64,000 bases of DNA from Paraglaciecola polaris LMG 21857 (GCF_000315055.1 NZ_BAER01000044.1:124001-188000); one strand, 5' to 3'. Counted from the stretch's first letter, positions 55,495-64,000 are shown. Numbers and translations: made by a program. Notes: generated by a model from the sequence alone, not told the origin.

Positions 55495-57111
55495 ATGAAA
55501 GATTTTATTTTGCCAGATATTGGTGAAGGTATCGTGGAATGTGAACTACTGGAATGGTTGGTATCGGAAGGAGACACGATAGTTGAAGATCAACCTGTGG
55601 CTGAAGTCATGACAGACAAAGCGACGGTACAAATTCCTGCTATGTATAGCGGTCAAGTGAAAAAGCTTTATTATAAAGCCGGAGAAGTCGCCAAGGTGCA
55701 CCAGCCACTATTTGCAATGGAAATAGAAGGTGAGCCAAGCGCAGCAGAAAAGAGCGAAAACAGCGCCCAGATTAACGTTGATACTGAAACCGGCAACAAA
55801 AAAGCCGTAGCTTCAGAGCCATCAAACAACCAGTCAGTTGGTGCGACTGTGCTCGAAACCTTTATTTTACCTGATATTGGTGAGGGGATTGTTGAGTGCG
55901 AATTGGTTAAGTGGCTTGTTAATGAGGGCGATACTATTGAGGAAGACCAACCCGTGGTCGAGGTCATGACTGACAAAGCCTTAGTGGAAATCCCTGCTAA
56001 ACACAGCGGTACGATAGTCAGCTTGTGTTATCAACAAGGGGATATTGCCAAGGTGCATTCTGCCCTTTTTACCATGCATATTGCCGGTGAGGATAACGCC
56101 GGAGTCGACAAAGACGGGGGGGGGGCTGGTAATACCGATAGTAACGTGAGTCAAAATGACGTGGGTAAGGTGAACGAAAAATCCAATGATTTTACTGCCA
56201 ACAAACACAAAGTATTGGCCAGCCCAGCGGTGCGCCGTGTCGCCAGAGAAAAGGATATTGATTTATCTAAGGTGCAAGGCTCTGGTGAAAAGGGACGTAT
56301 TCTAAAATGCGATTTGGCGTCAGAAACGAGCTCTAGTCATACAACTGGTGAGATTGCTACGGATGCTAGCGTTAATCAGAAAGTTGCTCGAGCCACTGGT
56401 CAGGGAGCGACGACCGTGGAGCGTATCAGTGGCATGAAAGCGGCTATGGCAAAGCAGATGGTCCACAGTGTATCGACTATCCCACATTTTACGGTCAGCG
56501 AAGAAATCCAAATGGATGCATTAATGGCGCTGCGTGCACAGCTGAAAGAGGATTTTGCTGAGCAAGGCGTTAAATTGAGTTTTATGCCGTTTTTTATCAA
56601 GGCGCTGTCTATGGCGTTAAAAGCGTTTCCTACCATTAATAGTCAAGTGAATGACGATTGCACTGAGTTGACGTATTTCCATGATCACAACATTGGCATG
56701 GCGGTAGACGGTAAATTAGGTTTAATGGTCCCCAATATCAAGGGCGTACAGGATATGTCGATATTTGAGATAGCGACCCGTGCCAGTGAGCTTATCGAAC
56801 AGGCTAGGCAGGGACGTTTAAAAGCAACTGATCTGACTGGTGGAACGGTGAGTATTTCGAATATTGGTGTGCTAGGTGGGACAGTTGCCACTCCTGTGAT
56901 TAATCATCCAGAGGCCGCGATTGTTGCATTGGGTAAGATCCAGCGCTTGCCGCGTTATGATGATAAGGATCAAGTGGTTCCAGTCAATATTATGCATGTA
57001 AGTTGGTCGGGGGACCACCGCATTATAGACGGGGCAACTATGGTGCGCTTTAATAATCTGTGGAAATCTTATCTCGAACAGCCAATGACGATGCTCAGCA
57101 ATTTACGCTAG
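55495..57111 (+). CDS. bkdB: Branched-chain 2-oxoacid dehydrogenase E2 (dihydrolipoyl acyltransferase), two lipoyl domains
   Basis: 538-residue core of the complex. Two lipoyl domains (about 1-80 and 121-198) each begin FILPDIGEGIVECEL and carry lipoyl Lys K42 and K161 (both in VMTDKA). A linker contains GGG encoded by ten G bases. The E1/E3-binding domain is at about 241-275 (LASPAVRRVAREKDIDL). The acyltransferase domain ends with SWSGDHRIIDGATMVRF, including the catalytic His. No E3 gene is nearby, so a shared lipoamide dehydrogenase is expected elsewhere. A terminator follows. Confidence 0.95.
   Translation: MKDFILPDIGEGIVECELLEWLVSEGDTIVEDQPVAEVMTDKATVQIPAMYSGQVKKLYYKAGEVAKVHQPLFAMEIEGEPSAAEKSENSAQINVDTETGNKKAVASEPSNNQSVGATVLETFILPDIGEGIVECELVKWLVNEGDTIEEDQPVVEVMTDKALVEIPAKHSGTIVSLCYQQGDIAKVHSALFTMHIAGEDNAGVDKDGGGAGNTDSNVSQNDVGKVNEKSNDFTANKHKVLASPAVRRVAREKDIDLSKVQGSGEKGRILKCDLASETSSSHTTGEIATDASVNQKVARATGQGATTVERISGMKAAMAKQMVHSVSTIPHFTVSEEIQMDALMALRAQLKEDFAEQGVKLSFMPFFIKALSMALKAFPTINSQVNDDCTELTYFHDHNIGMAVDGKLGLMVPNIKGVQDMSIFEIATRASELIEQARQGRLKATDLTGGTVSISNIGVLGGTVATPVINHPEAAIVALGKIQRLPRYDDKDQVVPVNIMHVSWSGDHRIIDGATMVRFNNLWKSYLEQPMTMLSNLR
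56116..56125 (+). repeat. G10 homopolymer in the bkd E2 gene
   Basis: Ten consecutive G in the linker between lipoyl domain 2 and the E1/E3-binding domain (codons for residues about 208-210). A one-base slip would remove the binding and catalytic domains. Confidence 0.9.
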
Positions 57112-57164
57112 GCCATTGATGAGCCATAGGCACTGGTTGCCAGTTTAATTGACGACTATATACG

Positions 57165-57188
57165 CCCGCATTTTGCGGGTTTATTTTT
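57165..57188 (+). terminator. Rho-independent terminator after the bkd operon
   Basis: CCCGCA (57165-57170), loop TTT, TGCGGG (57174-57179), then TTTATTTTT. Confidence 0.85.
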
Positions 57189-57286
57189 GATCTGTTTTTG
57201 CTTATCCCCCAGAGGTACAGGTAAACTAGCCGATTATAGGCTAATCAAGCCGTTTCCGTTTTTGATGAATCCAAGGAGTCCACCAG

Positions 57287-58168
57287 TTGTTTAGTTATCG
57301 CCACGGCTACCATGCAGGTAATCACGCAGATGTGTTAAAGCATATTTGTCAGATGTTGATCATCGATAAGTTAAAATGTAAAGATAAAGGTTTTACCTAT
57401 ATCGATACCCACAGTGGTGCGGGTTTATATGATCTGTCGTCTGAACAAGCGCAAAAAACCTATGAATTCAAACAAGGTATTACGCGTCTAGCCGATTACG
57501 CTGGAGCAGAGCCGGCCCTTTTGGCTTATCAAGAATTAACATCGAGCTATTTAAAAAATCACCAGTATCCAGGATCTCCAGAAATTTCCCGTTTGTTAAT
57601 GCGTGACCAAGACAAATTGCACTTGATGGAATGGAACAACCAAGAAGTGATCAACCTCAAGCGTCAGATACGAGGGCATAACGTAGCGGTACATCACCGA
57701 GACGGCTACGAAGGTTTAATTGCTATGACCCCGCCTGATTTAAAGCGCGGTTTGGTATTAGTCGATCCTTCTTATGAAACTCCAGATGATTATCACCATG
57801 TTGTTGATGCGCTCACTAAAGCCTATAAACGTTGGTCTTCAGGGATTTACGCAATTTGGTATCCTTTGTTAGCTAAGCGTGAAAATGAGTCAAACGACAG
57901 CTTTGAAAGAGCCGCATCTAAACATCATAAAAGCCAAAACATGCTCGAAGCGCTTAGCAATGCAGGGTTTAAAAACTTATTGCAAGTAGAGCTGGCCGTG
58001 CAAGATCCAGAGACATTTGCAGGTATGTATGGCTCGGGTATGGCGATCATCAATGCGCCATGGCAACTTGATGACCAGCTCCGGGCATGTTTGAGTGAAT
58101 TAACCCCATTGATGGCGCAAAATAAAAAAGCGACAAATCTGGTTAAGTGGCTGGTGGAAGAAGCGTAA
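57287..58168 (+). CDS. rlmJ: 23S rRNA (adenine(2030)-N6)-methyltransferase RlmJ
   Basis: 293-residue SAM-dependent enzyme. The N-terminus FSYRHGYHAGNHADVLKHI and YIDTHSGAGLYDLSSEQA match RlmJ. The catalytic DPPYE-type motif is DPSYETPDDY here. Start codon is TTG at 57287: AAGGAG at 57273-57278 is well placed, and the protein begins at the family's N-terminus (MFSYRH versus MLSYRH in E. coli). It follows the bkd terminator. Confidence 0.93.
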   Translation: MFSYRHGYHAGNHADVLKHICQMLIIDKLKCKDKGFTYIDTHSGAGLYDLSSEQAQKTYEFKQGITRLADYAGAEPALLAYQELTSSYLKNHQYPGSPEISRLLMRDQDKLHLMEWNNQEVINLKRQIRGHNVAVHHRDGYEGLIAMTPPDLKRGLVLVDPSYETPDDYHHVVDALTKAYKRWSSGIYAIWYPLLAKRENESNDSFERAASKHHKSQNMLEALSNAGFKNLLQVELAVQDPETFAGMYGSGMAIINAPWQLDDQLRACLSELTPLMAQNKKATNLVKWLVEEA

Positions 58169-58197
58169 TGTCCAAATTTTAGGTAGCAATCGTAGAT

Positions 58198-60060
58198 ATG
58201 GTTCCTCAAACTGATCTCAAACATTTTTATATCCCGGATGAACAATCCATCTATTTGTTATCCCACAAGGATGCACAAAAGCTAAAAGCGTGGTTTAAGT
58301 TGTGTACCGAACAACTTGAACGTTTAGGCTATCGGGATATCGAGTTGATTGGCAAAGGGGCCTTTGGATTTGCCTTTGCTGGTACGCCGCAATTAGACAA
58401 GACTAAGCAATACGTATTTAAGTTCTCCCGGGCTAATTTACCGCAACATGTGCAAGACAGACTTGAAGAAGAAGCTTATATGCTAAGTCACGTGGTGCAT
58501 CCACATGTGCCTGCATTGATTGAATATCAACGTATTAAAAAGCAATCCATACTTGTGATGCAGCGAGCAAAAGGCAAAGACTTAGAAAAAATATCCTTGG
58601 AATATGGTCCACTTTCGCCCCGGCTGGTAGTGAAAATTGCCGTTCAGTTAAGTGATATTTTACAAACTTTGCGTGCCTTTACCGAAAACGGTCAGACTAA
58701 ACCCATAGTACACGGTGATATTAAGCCTTCAAATATTGTATTTGATCCGCACACTGAAGAAATTGGCTTAATCGATTGGGGCTCGTCAGTCTTTGCCCAA
58801 CTTGATGAGCAGGGGAATTACTTGGCAAATGATGTCATGGATTTAATGTCCAGTGATATGCAGCAAACCAACGCTCGATTAGGTGACGTATATTTTATCG
58901 GGCCTGAGCAATTAAACGGCAACCTGTCTTCACCACGCTTTGACGAACAAGGACTCGCGAGTACGTTATATGCATTGGCTTCGGGTCAGTCGAGCCGATT
59001 CGGTGCACAAGTTATTCGGCCTAACGCTTTGGGACTGCCTAAAATGCTCGGTGAAATTCTGACCGCTATGCTTAGCGAGGATGGACAAGTCCGTGCTAAG
59101 GGCGGAGACTATTTACTGAATAACATTCATTACCTGCGTAATTTGGTTTTCAGTCAACAAGACCCTCATCTTGCAGCACCGTTAATACCAGGTTGGTGTC
59201 ATCAGAAGGCACGTGAGATCGATACAGTCGTGTACAGCTCCCGTAAGTCTTTTTTACGGGCCGAAGCGGATCAGAGCACAGAAGAACTACGTTATCTCAA
59301 CGACGAGCAGTTCGAGCGCTATTATAAAAATTACCTACAAGGTATGGGCGAAACTGAAAAGGCATTCATTTCAGAGGTCAGTCGACTCGGGAAATACCCA
59401 GTAGTAGGAGGCTTAGCTGTACGCTGGACCCCGCAAGGTGTATATATCGATTCAAGTCTGAATATTTATGACCCCGGCTTAAAGGGCTCCTTTGATGCAA
59501 CAGTTAATAATATTGTCACTTTAGCTCGCTCGATTCACCGTGTTGGTGTGTTCAAAAGTTGTATGTTCAACGCTAGGGATACTCTGCATATAGAGCGAGA
59601 TAATGATGACTCGCCGTTTATCCCCGCAGCTGATATGCATATTCCCTATGAACTCAATAAAATATCAATTCAGGAAGATGAAAGTCGTATGCATTCTTAT
59701 TTTGAGGATGGTGCTGACCCAGACGAACTATTGACCTTGCCTAGTGAGTTAATGTCGATAATTCATCAACTAAACACTATCCATCATACTGGCTGTATTA
59801 TATTTGAGGCCTTGCCAAATCATCTGAAAATCCATAGTTATTATACGTTATTAGATCATTCAGCGGTTGATGAGTTTAAGGCGTTACTGAGTAGAATTAT
59901 TCATTTAGTTCCAACAATAAAAGGGGTAGGTATGTCAGGTTTTATGAAACTACCATACAAAGATACGCGGTTTTTCGAGCATCAAGCGCATTTACCTGAT
60001 AAATTTTATCCAAGAAACCCGAATGAAGTGCGGGTCGCAAATACGACTAACATCCAATAG
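58198..60060 (+). CDS. Hanks-type serine/threonine kinase-like protein with a long unknown C-terminus
   Basis: 620 residues, no membrane segment. The N-terminal about 330 residues form a protein-kinase fold: Gly loop IGKGAFGFAFAG (51-62), Lys K75 (YVFKFSR), Glu E91 or E92, catalytic loop HGDIKPSN (D174, K176, N179) and a metal motif DWG (D193) in place of DFG. Residues from about 330 form a region with no family I recognise (for example VYIDSSLNIYDPGLKGSF, MHIPYELNKISIQED). All catalytic residues are present, so it is probably active. Targets unknown. It stands between rlmJ and tesB in the same direction, without obvious operon partners. Confidence 0.85.
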   Translation: MVPQTDLKHFYIPDEQSIYLLSHKDAQKLKAWFKLCTEQLERLGYRDIELIGKGAFGFAFAGTPQLDKTKQYVFKFSRANLPQHVQDRLEEEAYMLSHVVHPHVPALIEYQRIKKQSILVMQRAKGKDLEKISLEYGPLSPRLVVKIAVQLSDILQTLRAFTENGQTKPIVHGDIKPSNIVFDPHTEEIGLIDWGSSVFAQLDEQGNYLANDVMDLMSSDMQQTNARLGDVYFIGPEQLNGNLSSPRFDEQGLASTLYALASGQSSRFGAQVIRPNALGLPKMLGEILTAMLSEDGQVRAKGGDYLLNNIHYLRNLVFSQQDPHLAAPLIPGWCHQKAREIDTVVYSSRKSFLRAEADQSTEELRYLNDEQFERYYKNYLQGMGETEKAFISEVSRLGKYPVVGGLAVRWTPQGVYIDSSLNIYDPGLKGSFDATVNNIVTLARSIHRVGVFKSCMFNARDTLHIERDNDDSPFIPAADMHIPYELNKISIQEDESRMHSYFEDGADPDELLTLPSELMSIIHQLNTIHHTGCIIFEALPNHLKIHSYYTLLDHSAVDEFKALLSRIIHLVPTIKGVGMSGFMKLPYKDTRFFEHQAHLPDKFYPRNPNEVRVANTTNIQ

Positions 60061-60090
60061 CATTACATAGATTAATACCTTTGAGAGATT

Positions 60091-60945
60091 ATGACCGATA
60101 TAAAACTAGTAGATTTATTAACCTTAGAAAAAATAGAAGATGGGTTGTTTCGCGGTCAAAGTTGGGATCTCGGTTTCCGAGCGTTATTTGGCGGCCAAGT
60201 GATGGGGCAAGCCATCGCAGCAGCACAGTTAACCCTACCGGAAGGGCGAGTAGCCCATTCTTTTCATGCTTATTTTTTATTACCCGGGGATGCTAAAAAG
60301 CCCGTAGTATTTGACGTGCAAACCGTGCGTGACGGACGCAGTTTTTCAACCCGTCGGGTAAAAGCAATTCAAAATGGGCGCAGTATTTTTTACATGACGG
60401 CTTCGTTTCAACAACCAGAGCCAGGATTAGAACATCAGTTTGCTGTCATGCCTGATGTACCTGCACCTGAATCGTTACCGCGAGATACTATGTTTGATGA
60501 CGTTGCTTCTGAGAATATGTCGACTCGGATGCGCGAAGCCATTGGTTACCACAAACCATTGGATATGCGCTCGGTACAACAAATTGACCCGGCTAATCCA
60601 GGACGACATGAACCAAAACGCTATATATGGATGAAAGCTGAAGAGACGCTGCATGGTAACGTTCATCTCAATCAAGCTATGCTGTCCTATGCATCTGATT
60701 ACCATTTTCTGTCCACGGCGACTCAACCACACGGTGTGTCTGTAAGAGACAAAAATTTGATTATGGCCACCATAGATCACGCGGTATGGTTTCATCATCC
60801 GTTCGATTTTGATGACTGGTTATTATACTGCGCTGAAAGTCCCTTTAGCGGAGGGGCTCGGGGCCTGGTGAGGGGGCAATTTTTCAACCGTCAAGGCAAG
60901 CTGGTTGCATCGAGTATGCAAGAAGGTTTAATGCGTAAAATTTAA
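60091..60945 (+). CDS. tesB: Acyl-CoA thioesterase II TesB
   Basis: 284-residue double hot-dog thioesterase that hydrolyses medium- and long-chain acyl-CoA. Features: [60 protein letters not shown], and the catalytic Asp in [19 protein letters not shown] with the later Gln of [19 protein letters not shown]. coli TesB is 286. The next gene starts 14 bases downstream. Confidence 0.96.
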   Translation: MTDIKLVDLLTLEKIEDGLFRGQSWDLGFRALFGGQVMGQAIAAAQLTLPEGRVAHSFHAYFLLPGDAKKPVVFDVQTVRDGRSFSTRRVKAIQNGRSIFYMTASFQQPEPGLEHQFAVMPDVPAPESLPRDTMFDDVASENMSTRMREAIGYHKPLDMRSVQQIDPANPGRHEPKRYIWMKAEETLHGNVHLNQAMLSYASDYHFLSTATQPHGVSVRDKNLIMATIDHAVWFHHPFDFDDWLLYCAESPFSGGARGLVRGQFFNRQGKLVASSMQEGLMRKI

Positions 60946-60959
60946 CACAAGGAATTAGC

Positions 60960-61484
60960 ATGTTGTATTCATTAGGCGACGACCGTGTGAGCGTGGGTAA
61001 AAACGTTTTTATTGCCCCTGGCAGCCACGTAATGGGTAAAGTGATACTGGCCGACAATAGTAGTGTGTGGTTTAACGCAGTACTTCGCGGCGATTGTGAT
61101 GTTATTACTATAGGCGTGGGGAGTAATGTACAGGATGGCAGTGTATTGCATACCGATTTTGATGTCCCCCTGACCGTAGGTAAAGGCGTTACTATCGGGC
61201 ATAAAGTGATGTTGCACGGCTGTGAGATTGGTGACTTTACTTTAATTGGGATAAACAGTGTGGTTCTAAATGGCGCTAAAATAGGCAAGCATTGTGTTAT
61301 TGGTGCCAACAGTTTAGTGACTGAAAATATGGTTATCCCAGACGGCTCTCTGGTTATGGGATCCCCGGCAAAGGTAATAAAAGCTATTCCTGATGAGCAA
61401 AACAAAATGTTGGAAGCATCGGGCCAACATTATGTGGACAACGCTAAACGTTTTTTACGTGATCTAACACCACAACAAGCGTAA
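60960..61484 (+). CDS. Gamma-carbonic-anhydrase-like hexapeptide protein (YrdA type)
   Basis: 174-residue left-handed beta-helix protein. Hexapeptide repeats run from [21 protein letters not shown] onward. Three His in the positions of zinc ligands, H64, H81 and H86 ([18 protein letters not shown]), are typical of gamma-class carbonic anhydrases and E. coli YrdA, whose own activity is unclear. It lies 14 bases after tesB, so probably an operon. Assigned as family member, not proven enzyme. Confidence 0.9.
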   Translation: MLYSLGDDRVSVGKNVFIAPGSHVMGKVILADNSSVWFNAVLRGDCDVITIGVGSNVQDGSVLHTDFDVPLTVGKGVTIGHKVMLHGCEIGDFTLIGINSVVLNGAKIGKHCVIGANSLVTENMVIPDGSLVMGSPAKVIKAIPDEQNKMLEASGQHYVDNAKRFLRDLTPQQA

Positions 61485-61534
61485 TACGCTGAATGTGAGA
61501 GAAGTTAATTGCGGGAAACGGGTCATCGGTAGAC

Positions 61535-61569
61535 AAAAAAAAGCTTGGATCATAGCAACAGATCCAAGC
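61535..61569 (-). terminator. Minus-strand rho-independent terminator
   Basis: Perfect 9-bp stem GCTTGGATC/GATCCAAGC, 9-base loop and an eight-T run in the minus-strand direction. It does not serve any annotated gene. The remaining part of 61485-61917 is gene-free. Confidence 0.8.
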
Positions 61570-61600
61570 AGAAGGGTTTGGCTCGTTAGAGCCTTACGCT
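61535..61600 (-). ncRNA. Candidate small RNA ending at a minus-strand terminator
   Basis: Read on the minus strand, GCTTGGATC, loop TGTTGCTAT, GATCCAAGC (61569-61543) runs into eight T (61542-61535), a textbook rho-independent terminator. A second small hairpin GGCTC-TAAC-GAGCC (61593-61580) precedes it. No minus-strand gene exists upstream to end here; genes on both sides are plus-strand. The simplest reading is an unannotated small RNA whose 5' end lies between about 61600 and 61720. Start not determined. Confidence 0.45.
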
Positions 61601-61917
61601 AACTATATCCAATGTACAATTGAAGTGTAGATTAGTTACGAACATTTACGAATTTATTGACACAATTTTAATCTCTCCACACCTTCCAAAATAACACTCA
61701 CTCTGTCACTGTTTGCACCTTAGAGATTAGGGTAAAAAATTAACGCGTTTTTTATACCTCTGACTTGCCATTTCAGTGGAAAATTTGCTATTCATTGGAA
61801 TGACGGTTAACTCAATTTCCTATTCATTTTATTTATGTCGAATATCCAGCTCTTGTTGCAAAGTTAGATCAAGGTAGTATGTGTCTTACATTAATCAATA
61901 TAAGGATTAGGATATTC

Positions 61918-63045
61918 ATGTTAGCGCAATTTCAAACTTTTATTCCCCCTGTTAGAACATTGATGGGCCCAGGGCCGTCAGATGTTGATCCACGCATATT
62001 GAATGCACTTTCACGTCCTACACTGGGCCACTTAGATCCAGCATTTATTCAATTGATGGACGAAATAAAACAACTGCTGCAATATGCTTTTAAAACCGAT
62101 AATCAATTAACTATGCCTATTTCTGCGCCCGGCTCGGCAGGTATGGAATCCGTGTTTGTTAATCTACTTGAGCCAGGTGACAAAGTTATTGTCTGCCAAA
62201 ATGGCGTATTTGGCGGTCGCATGCAGCAAAATGTAGAACGCTGTGGTGCAACAGCCGTTATGGTGCAAGATACATGGGGCAAACAAACTGATTTAAATAA
62301 ACTGGAAGATGCCTTAAAAGCCACACCCGATGCCAAAGCCGTCGCTTTTGTGCATGCTGAAACCTCTACCGGGGTACGCAATGATGCTAAAGCGATTTGT
62401 GCTCTGGCGAAACGTTATGATTGCCTAACAATAGTGGATGCAGTGACGTCTCTAGGGGGCATTGAGCTTGATGTGGATGGTTGGCAAATCGATGCAATAT
62501 ACTCGGGTACCCAAAAGTGTTTATCATGTGTACCTGGCTTGTCGCCAGTGTCTTTTAGTCAAGAAGCTGTTGAGGTCATTAAGAGTCGTAAAAGCAAAGT
62601 TCAAAGTTGGTTTCTAGATATGGAGCTGGTGATGGGCTATTGGGGTCAAGGCGGAAAACGGGCCTATCACCATACTGCGCCGGTTAATAGCTTGTATGCT
62701 TTGCACGAATCACTGCGTATTTTACATAATGAAGGTCTTTCATCTGCATTTCTTCGCCACCAAGAAATGCATGTAGCATTAAAAGTTGGCCTAGAAAAGA
62801 TTGGCTTGGAGTTTGTTGTTGATCAAGCTTATCGCTTGCCGCAATTGAACATGGTGAGTATTCCCCAGGGCGTCGATGATGCACAGGTCCGTAGCCAATT
62901 GCTCAATGAGTACGGCTTAGAAATAGGCGCTGGGCTAGGGGAGTTAGCTGGTAAAGTATGGCGTATCGGATTAATGGGATACGGCTGTAATAAAAAGAAT
63001 GTGGATTACTGCGTAAACGCTTTAACGTCTGTTTTGGCGCGTTAG
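61918..63045 (+). CDS. Class V aminotransferase, alanine-glyoxylate/serine-pyruvate type
   Basis: 375-residue PLP enzyme. It begins with the family's GPGPSDVDPRIL, then SAPGSAGMESVFVNLLEPGDKV, HAETSTGVRNDAK, the Asp-pyridine site VDAVTSLGGIELDVDGW and the PLP Lys in YSGTQKCLSCVPGLSPVSF. The reaction is likely alanine:glyoxylate or serine:pyruvate transamination. ATG 61918 has an AGGA site and starts at the family N-terminus; the frame upstream to 61879 lacks one. A large inverted repeat follows the gene. Confidence 0.92.
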   Translation: MLAQFQTFIPPVRTLMGPGPSDVDPRILNALSRPTLGHLDPAFIQLMDEIKQLLQYAFKTDNQLTMPISAPGSAGMESVFVNLLEPGDKVIVCQNGVFGGRMQQNVERCGATAVMVQDTWGKQTDLNKLEDALKATPDAKAVAFVHAETSTGVRNDAKAICALAKRYDCLTIVDAVTSLGGIELDVDGWQIDAIYSGTQKCLSCVPGLSPVSFSQEAVEVIKSRKSKVQSWFLDMELVMGYWGQGGKRAYHHTAPVNSLYALHESLRILHNEGLSSAFLRHQEMHVALKVGLEKIGLEFVVDQAYRLPQLNMVSIPQGVDDAQVRSQLLNEYGLEIGAGLGELAGKVWRIGLMGYGCNKKNVDYCVNALTSVLAR

Positions 63046-63052
63046 TATATTC

Positions 63053-63090
63053 ATTCATACGCAGGCACCGCCTGTACCCTGCGTATGAAT
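63053..63090. repeat. Perfect 13-bp inverted repeat between convergent genes
   Basis: ATTCATACGCAGG (63053-63065) and CCTGCGTATGAAT (63078-63090) with a 12-base loop. It lies between the aminotransferase stop and the convergent glycosyltransferase stop. No T-run follows, but it could stop transcription from both sides. Confidence 0.7.
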
Positions 63091-63160
63091 TCATTCGGTA
63101 AGCGAAAACTTACTGTTCTCCATGTTAAAGCGACGACTTAAATCACAAAACGTCACTCTA

Positions 63161-63997
63161 CTAGCGAACTAAACGGCGTTTAATAAGTTTGAAGTTAACC
63201 TTCCACATGGTTTTTAATTTGTTTTTCAGGCTTTTTGATTGCCACACATCAAAGGGTACACGCTTGTTTGCCAACGCTTGCTCTACCTCGGAATTAAGGT
63301 GAAATGCGTTAATTGCTGACCAAGGGACATTATCAAAGCCCAAAAACGTATTTACCTTGTTTTCCATATGAATAACCGACATCCACATACGTTTATTGCG
63401 TACCGTCTTAAGTTCTTTCACCTCACTCCATTGGCCATGTCGTTCTAAATACCACACGGTTTTAATGTGTCCTTTTTGCTCAATCAGGCTGAGAAACGGG
63501 TTGTGCACGTGAGAGCGCTTAGCAAAACACACTTGTGGTTCCACTTGCAGGGTATAACCATCGACAAAATCTATGCCCATAAAGGCTTGTTCAGCGAAAT
63601 GGCTCTGCACTTCCTTAATGTAGTCTTGATGCAAACTATCGTCATTGTCCAAACGCGACGTGATGACGTAGGGTTCCCACAAACGCTGATTTATTTGCGC
63701 TTGAGATTGGGTAAGAAACGCGTCCATTCCGTCAATATAAATTGGGGTGAATTGGCTAAAGGTAAGTTCTAATCTCGCAATTACCGAGCGGAATTTATCA
63801 GGGGTCGTATTATCGAAAAAAACCAGCCAAGTAAAATTCTGTTCTGTTTGCGCCGCTAAAGAGGAGAAGCAATAGTTTTCGAAGAGAGCTAAGCGATTCT
63901 CCATCCAGGTGTCGGTTAATACCTGCGTGTTACTTTTAGACGTTTGCCAATCTTTTTTACGCAGATTAAAACGAGTGATCACAAAATGTTGAAACAT
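63161..63997 (-). CDS. Putative rhamnosyltransferase-type glycosyltransferase (Rhamno_transf family)
   Basis: 278 residues. The start MFQHFVITRFNLR, the block NYCFSSLAAQTEQNFTWLVFFD and the acidic metal-binding region ITSRLDNDDSLHQDY match the Rhamno_transf family of GT-A-like enzymes found in polysaccharide clusters. Donor and acceptor sugars cannot be read from the sequence. The ATG lies 3 bases from the window edge, so promoter and neighbours are not visible; an upstream in-frame start cannot be ruled out. Confidence 0.82.
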   Translation of the reverse strand: MFQHFVITRFNLRKKDWQTSKSNTQVLTDTWMENRLALFENYCFSSLAAQTEQNFTWLVFFDNTTPDKFRSVIARLELTFSQFTPIYIDGMDAFLTQSQAQINQRLWEPYVITSRLDNDDSLHQDYIKEVQSHFAEQAFMGIDFVDGYTLQVEPQVCFAKRSHVHNPFLSLIEQKGHIKTVWYLERHGQWSEVKELKTVRNKRMWMSVIHMENKVNTFLGFDNVPWSAINAFHLNSEVEQALANKRVPFDVWQSKSLKNKLKTMWKVNFKLIKRRLVR

Positions 63998-64000
63998 GAA

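Noticed and set aside
1-64000. CRISPR arrays, insertion sequences, prophage genes, tRNA and rRNA genes
   Set aside because: None recognised by eye on either strand: no regularly spaced repeats, transposase, integrase or rRNA sequence was found; a tRNA search program was not available.

Overview
The window looks like a chromosomal segment of a marine gammaproteobacterium of the order Alteromonadales (Paraglaciecola/Glaciecola/Alteromonas-like). The evidence is the set of protein families (CrbS/CrbR-like pair, large NAD-dependent glutamate dehydrogenase, DUF3466 protein, RMF, ZapC, YchJ, MsrPQ), moderate GC content, and gene orders partly shared with Escherichia coli and Vibrio. No insertion sequence, prophage, CRISPR array, rRNA or recognisable tRNA was found. 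The genus is an inference from family resemblance, not from a database search.

Layout. 1-2.1 kb: 3' part of a TonB-dependent receptor. 2.5-8.6 kb: a LuxR-type response regulator (CrbR-like), a Na+/H+ antiporter and a very large SLC5-fused hybrid kinase (CrbS-like). 8.8-12.8 kb: grpE-dnaK-dnaJ, with sigma-32 promoters readable before grpE and dnaK. 13.2-17.4 kb: cytochrome c', free methionine-(R)-sulfoxide reductase, a small acidic unknown protein, proQ and prc. 17.6-23.4 kb: an SLC6-type Na+ symporter paired with an NhaC antiporter, then pepN and a DUF2835 gene. 23.6-30.4 kb: a four-gene envelope cluster (DUF1302, DUF1329, YCF48-like, RND/MMPL) that looks like a trans-envelope transport system of unknown substrate. 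30.7-35.5 kb: gdhB. 35.6-44.4 kb: pyrD-zapC-rlmKL-DUF836-uup-DUF3466-rmf-fabA, which preserves the E. coli order pyrD-zapC-...-rlmL-uup-...-rmf-fabA with different inserted genes. A FabR-like operator lies before fabA.

44.5-51.8 kb (mostly minus strand): a small basic protein, ychJ, a SulA-like gene under a near-consensus LexA box, msrPQ, a frameshifted dGTPase, a ThuA-like protein, yfbR and alaA. 52.1-57.1 kb: a DUF2189 membrane protein and the branched-chain 2-oxoacid dehydrogenase E1alpha-E1beta-E2 operon without E3. 57.3-64 kb: rlmJ, an atypical serine/threonine kinase-like protein, tesB, a gamma-carbonic-anhydrase-like protein, an alanine-glyoxylate-type aminotransferase and a Rhamno_transf-type glycosyltransferase.

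The most notable observations are: a G10 tract inside the intact E2 gene; a G7 tract at the frameshift that breaks the dGTPase gene; a C8 tract in the CrbS-like kinase; the SOS-controlled SulA-like gene; an orphan minus-strand terminator near 61.5 kb that suggests an unannotated small RNA; the unexplained DUF1302/DUF1329/YCF48/RND system; and a Hanks-type kinase with a large uncharacterised C-terminal region. Metabolically the window leans towards amino-acid use: PepN peptide hydrolysis, Na+-coupled uptake, GDH, branched-chain oxoacid dehydrogenase and aminotransferases.
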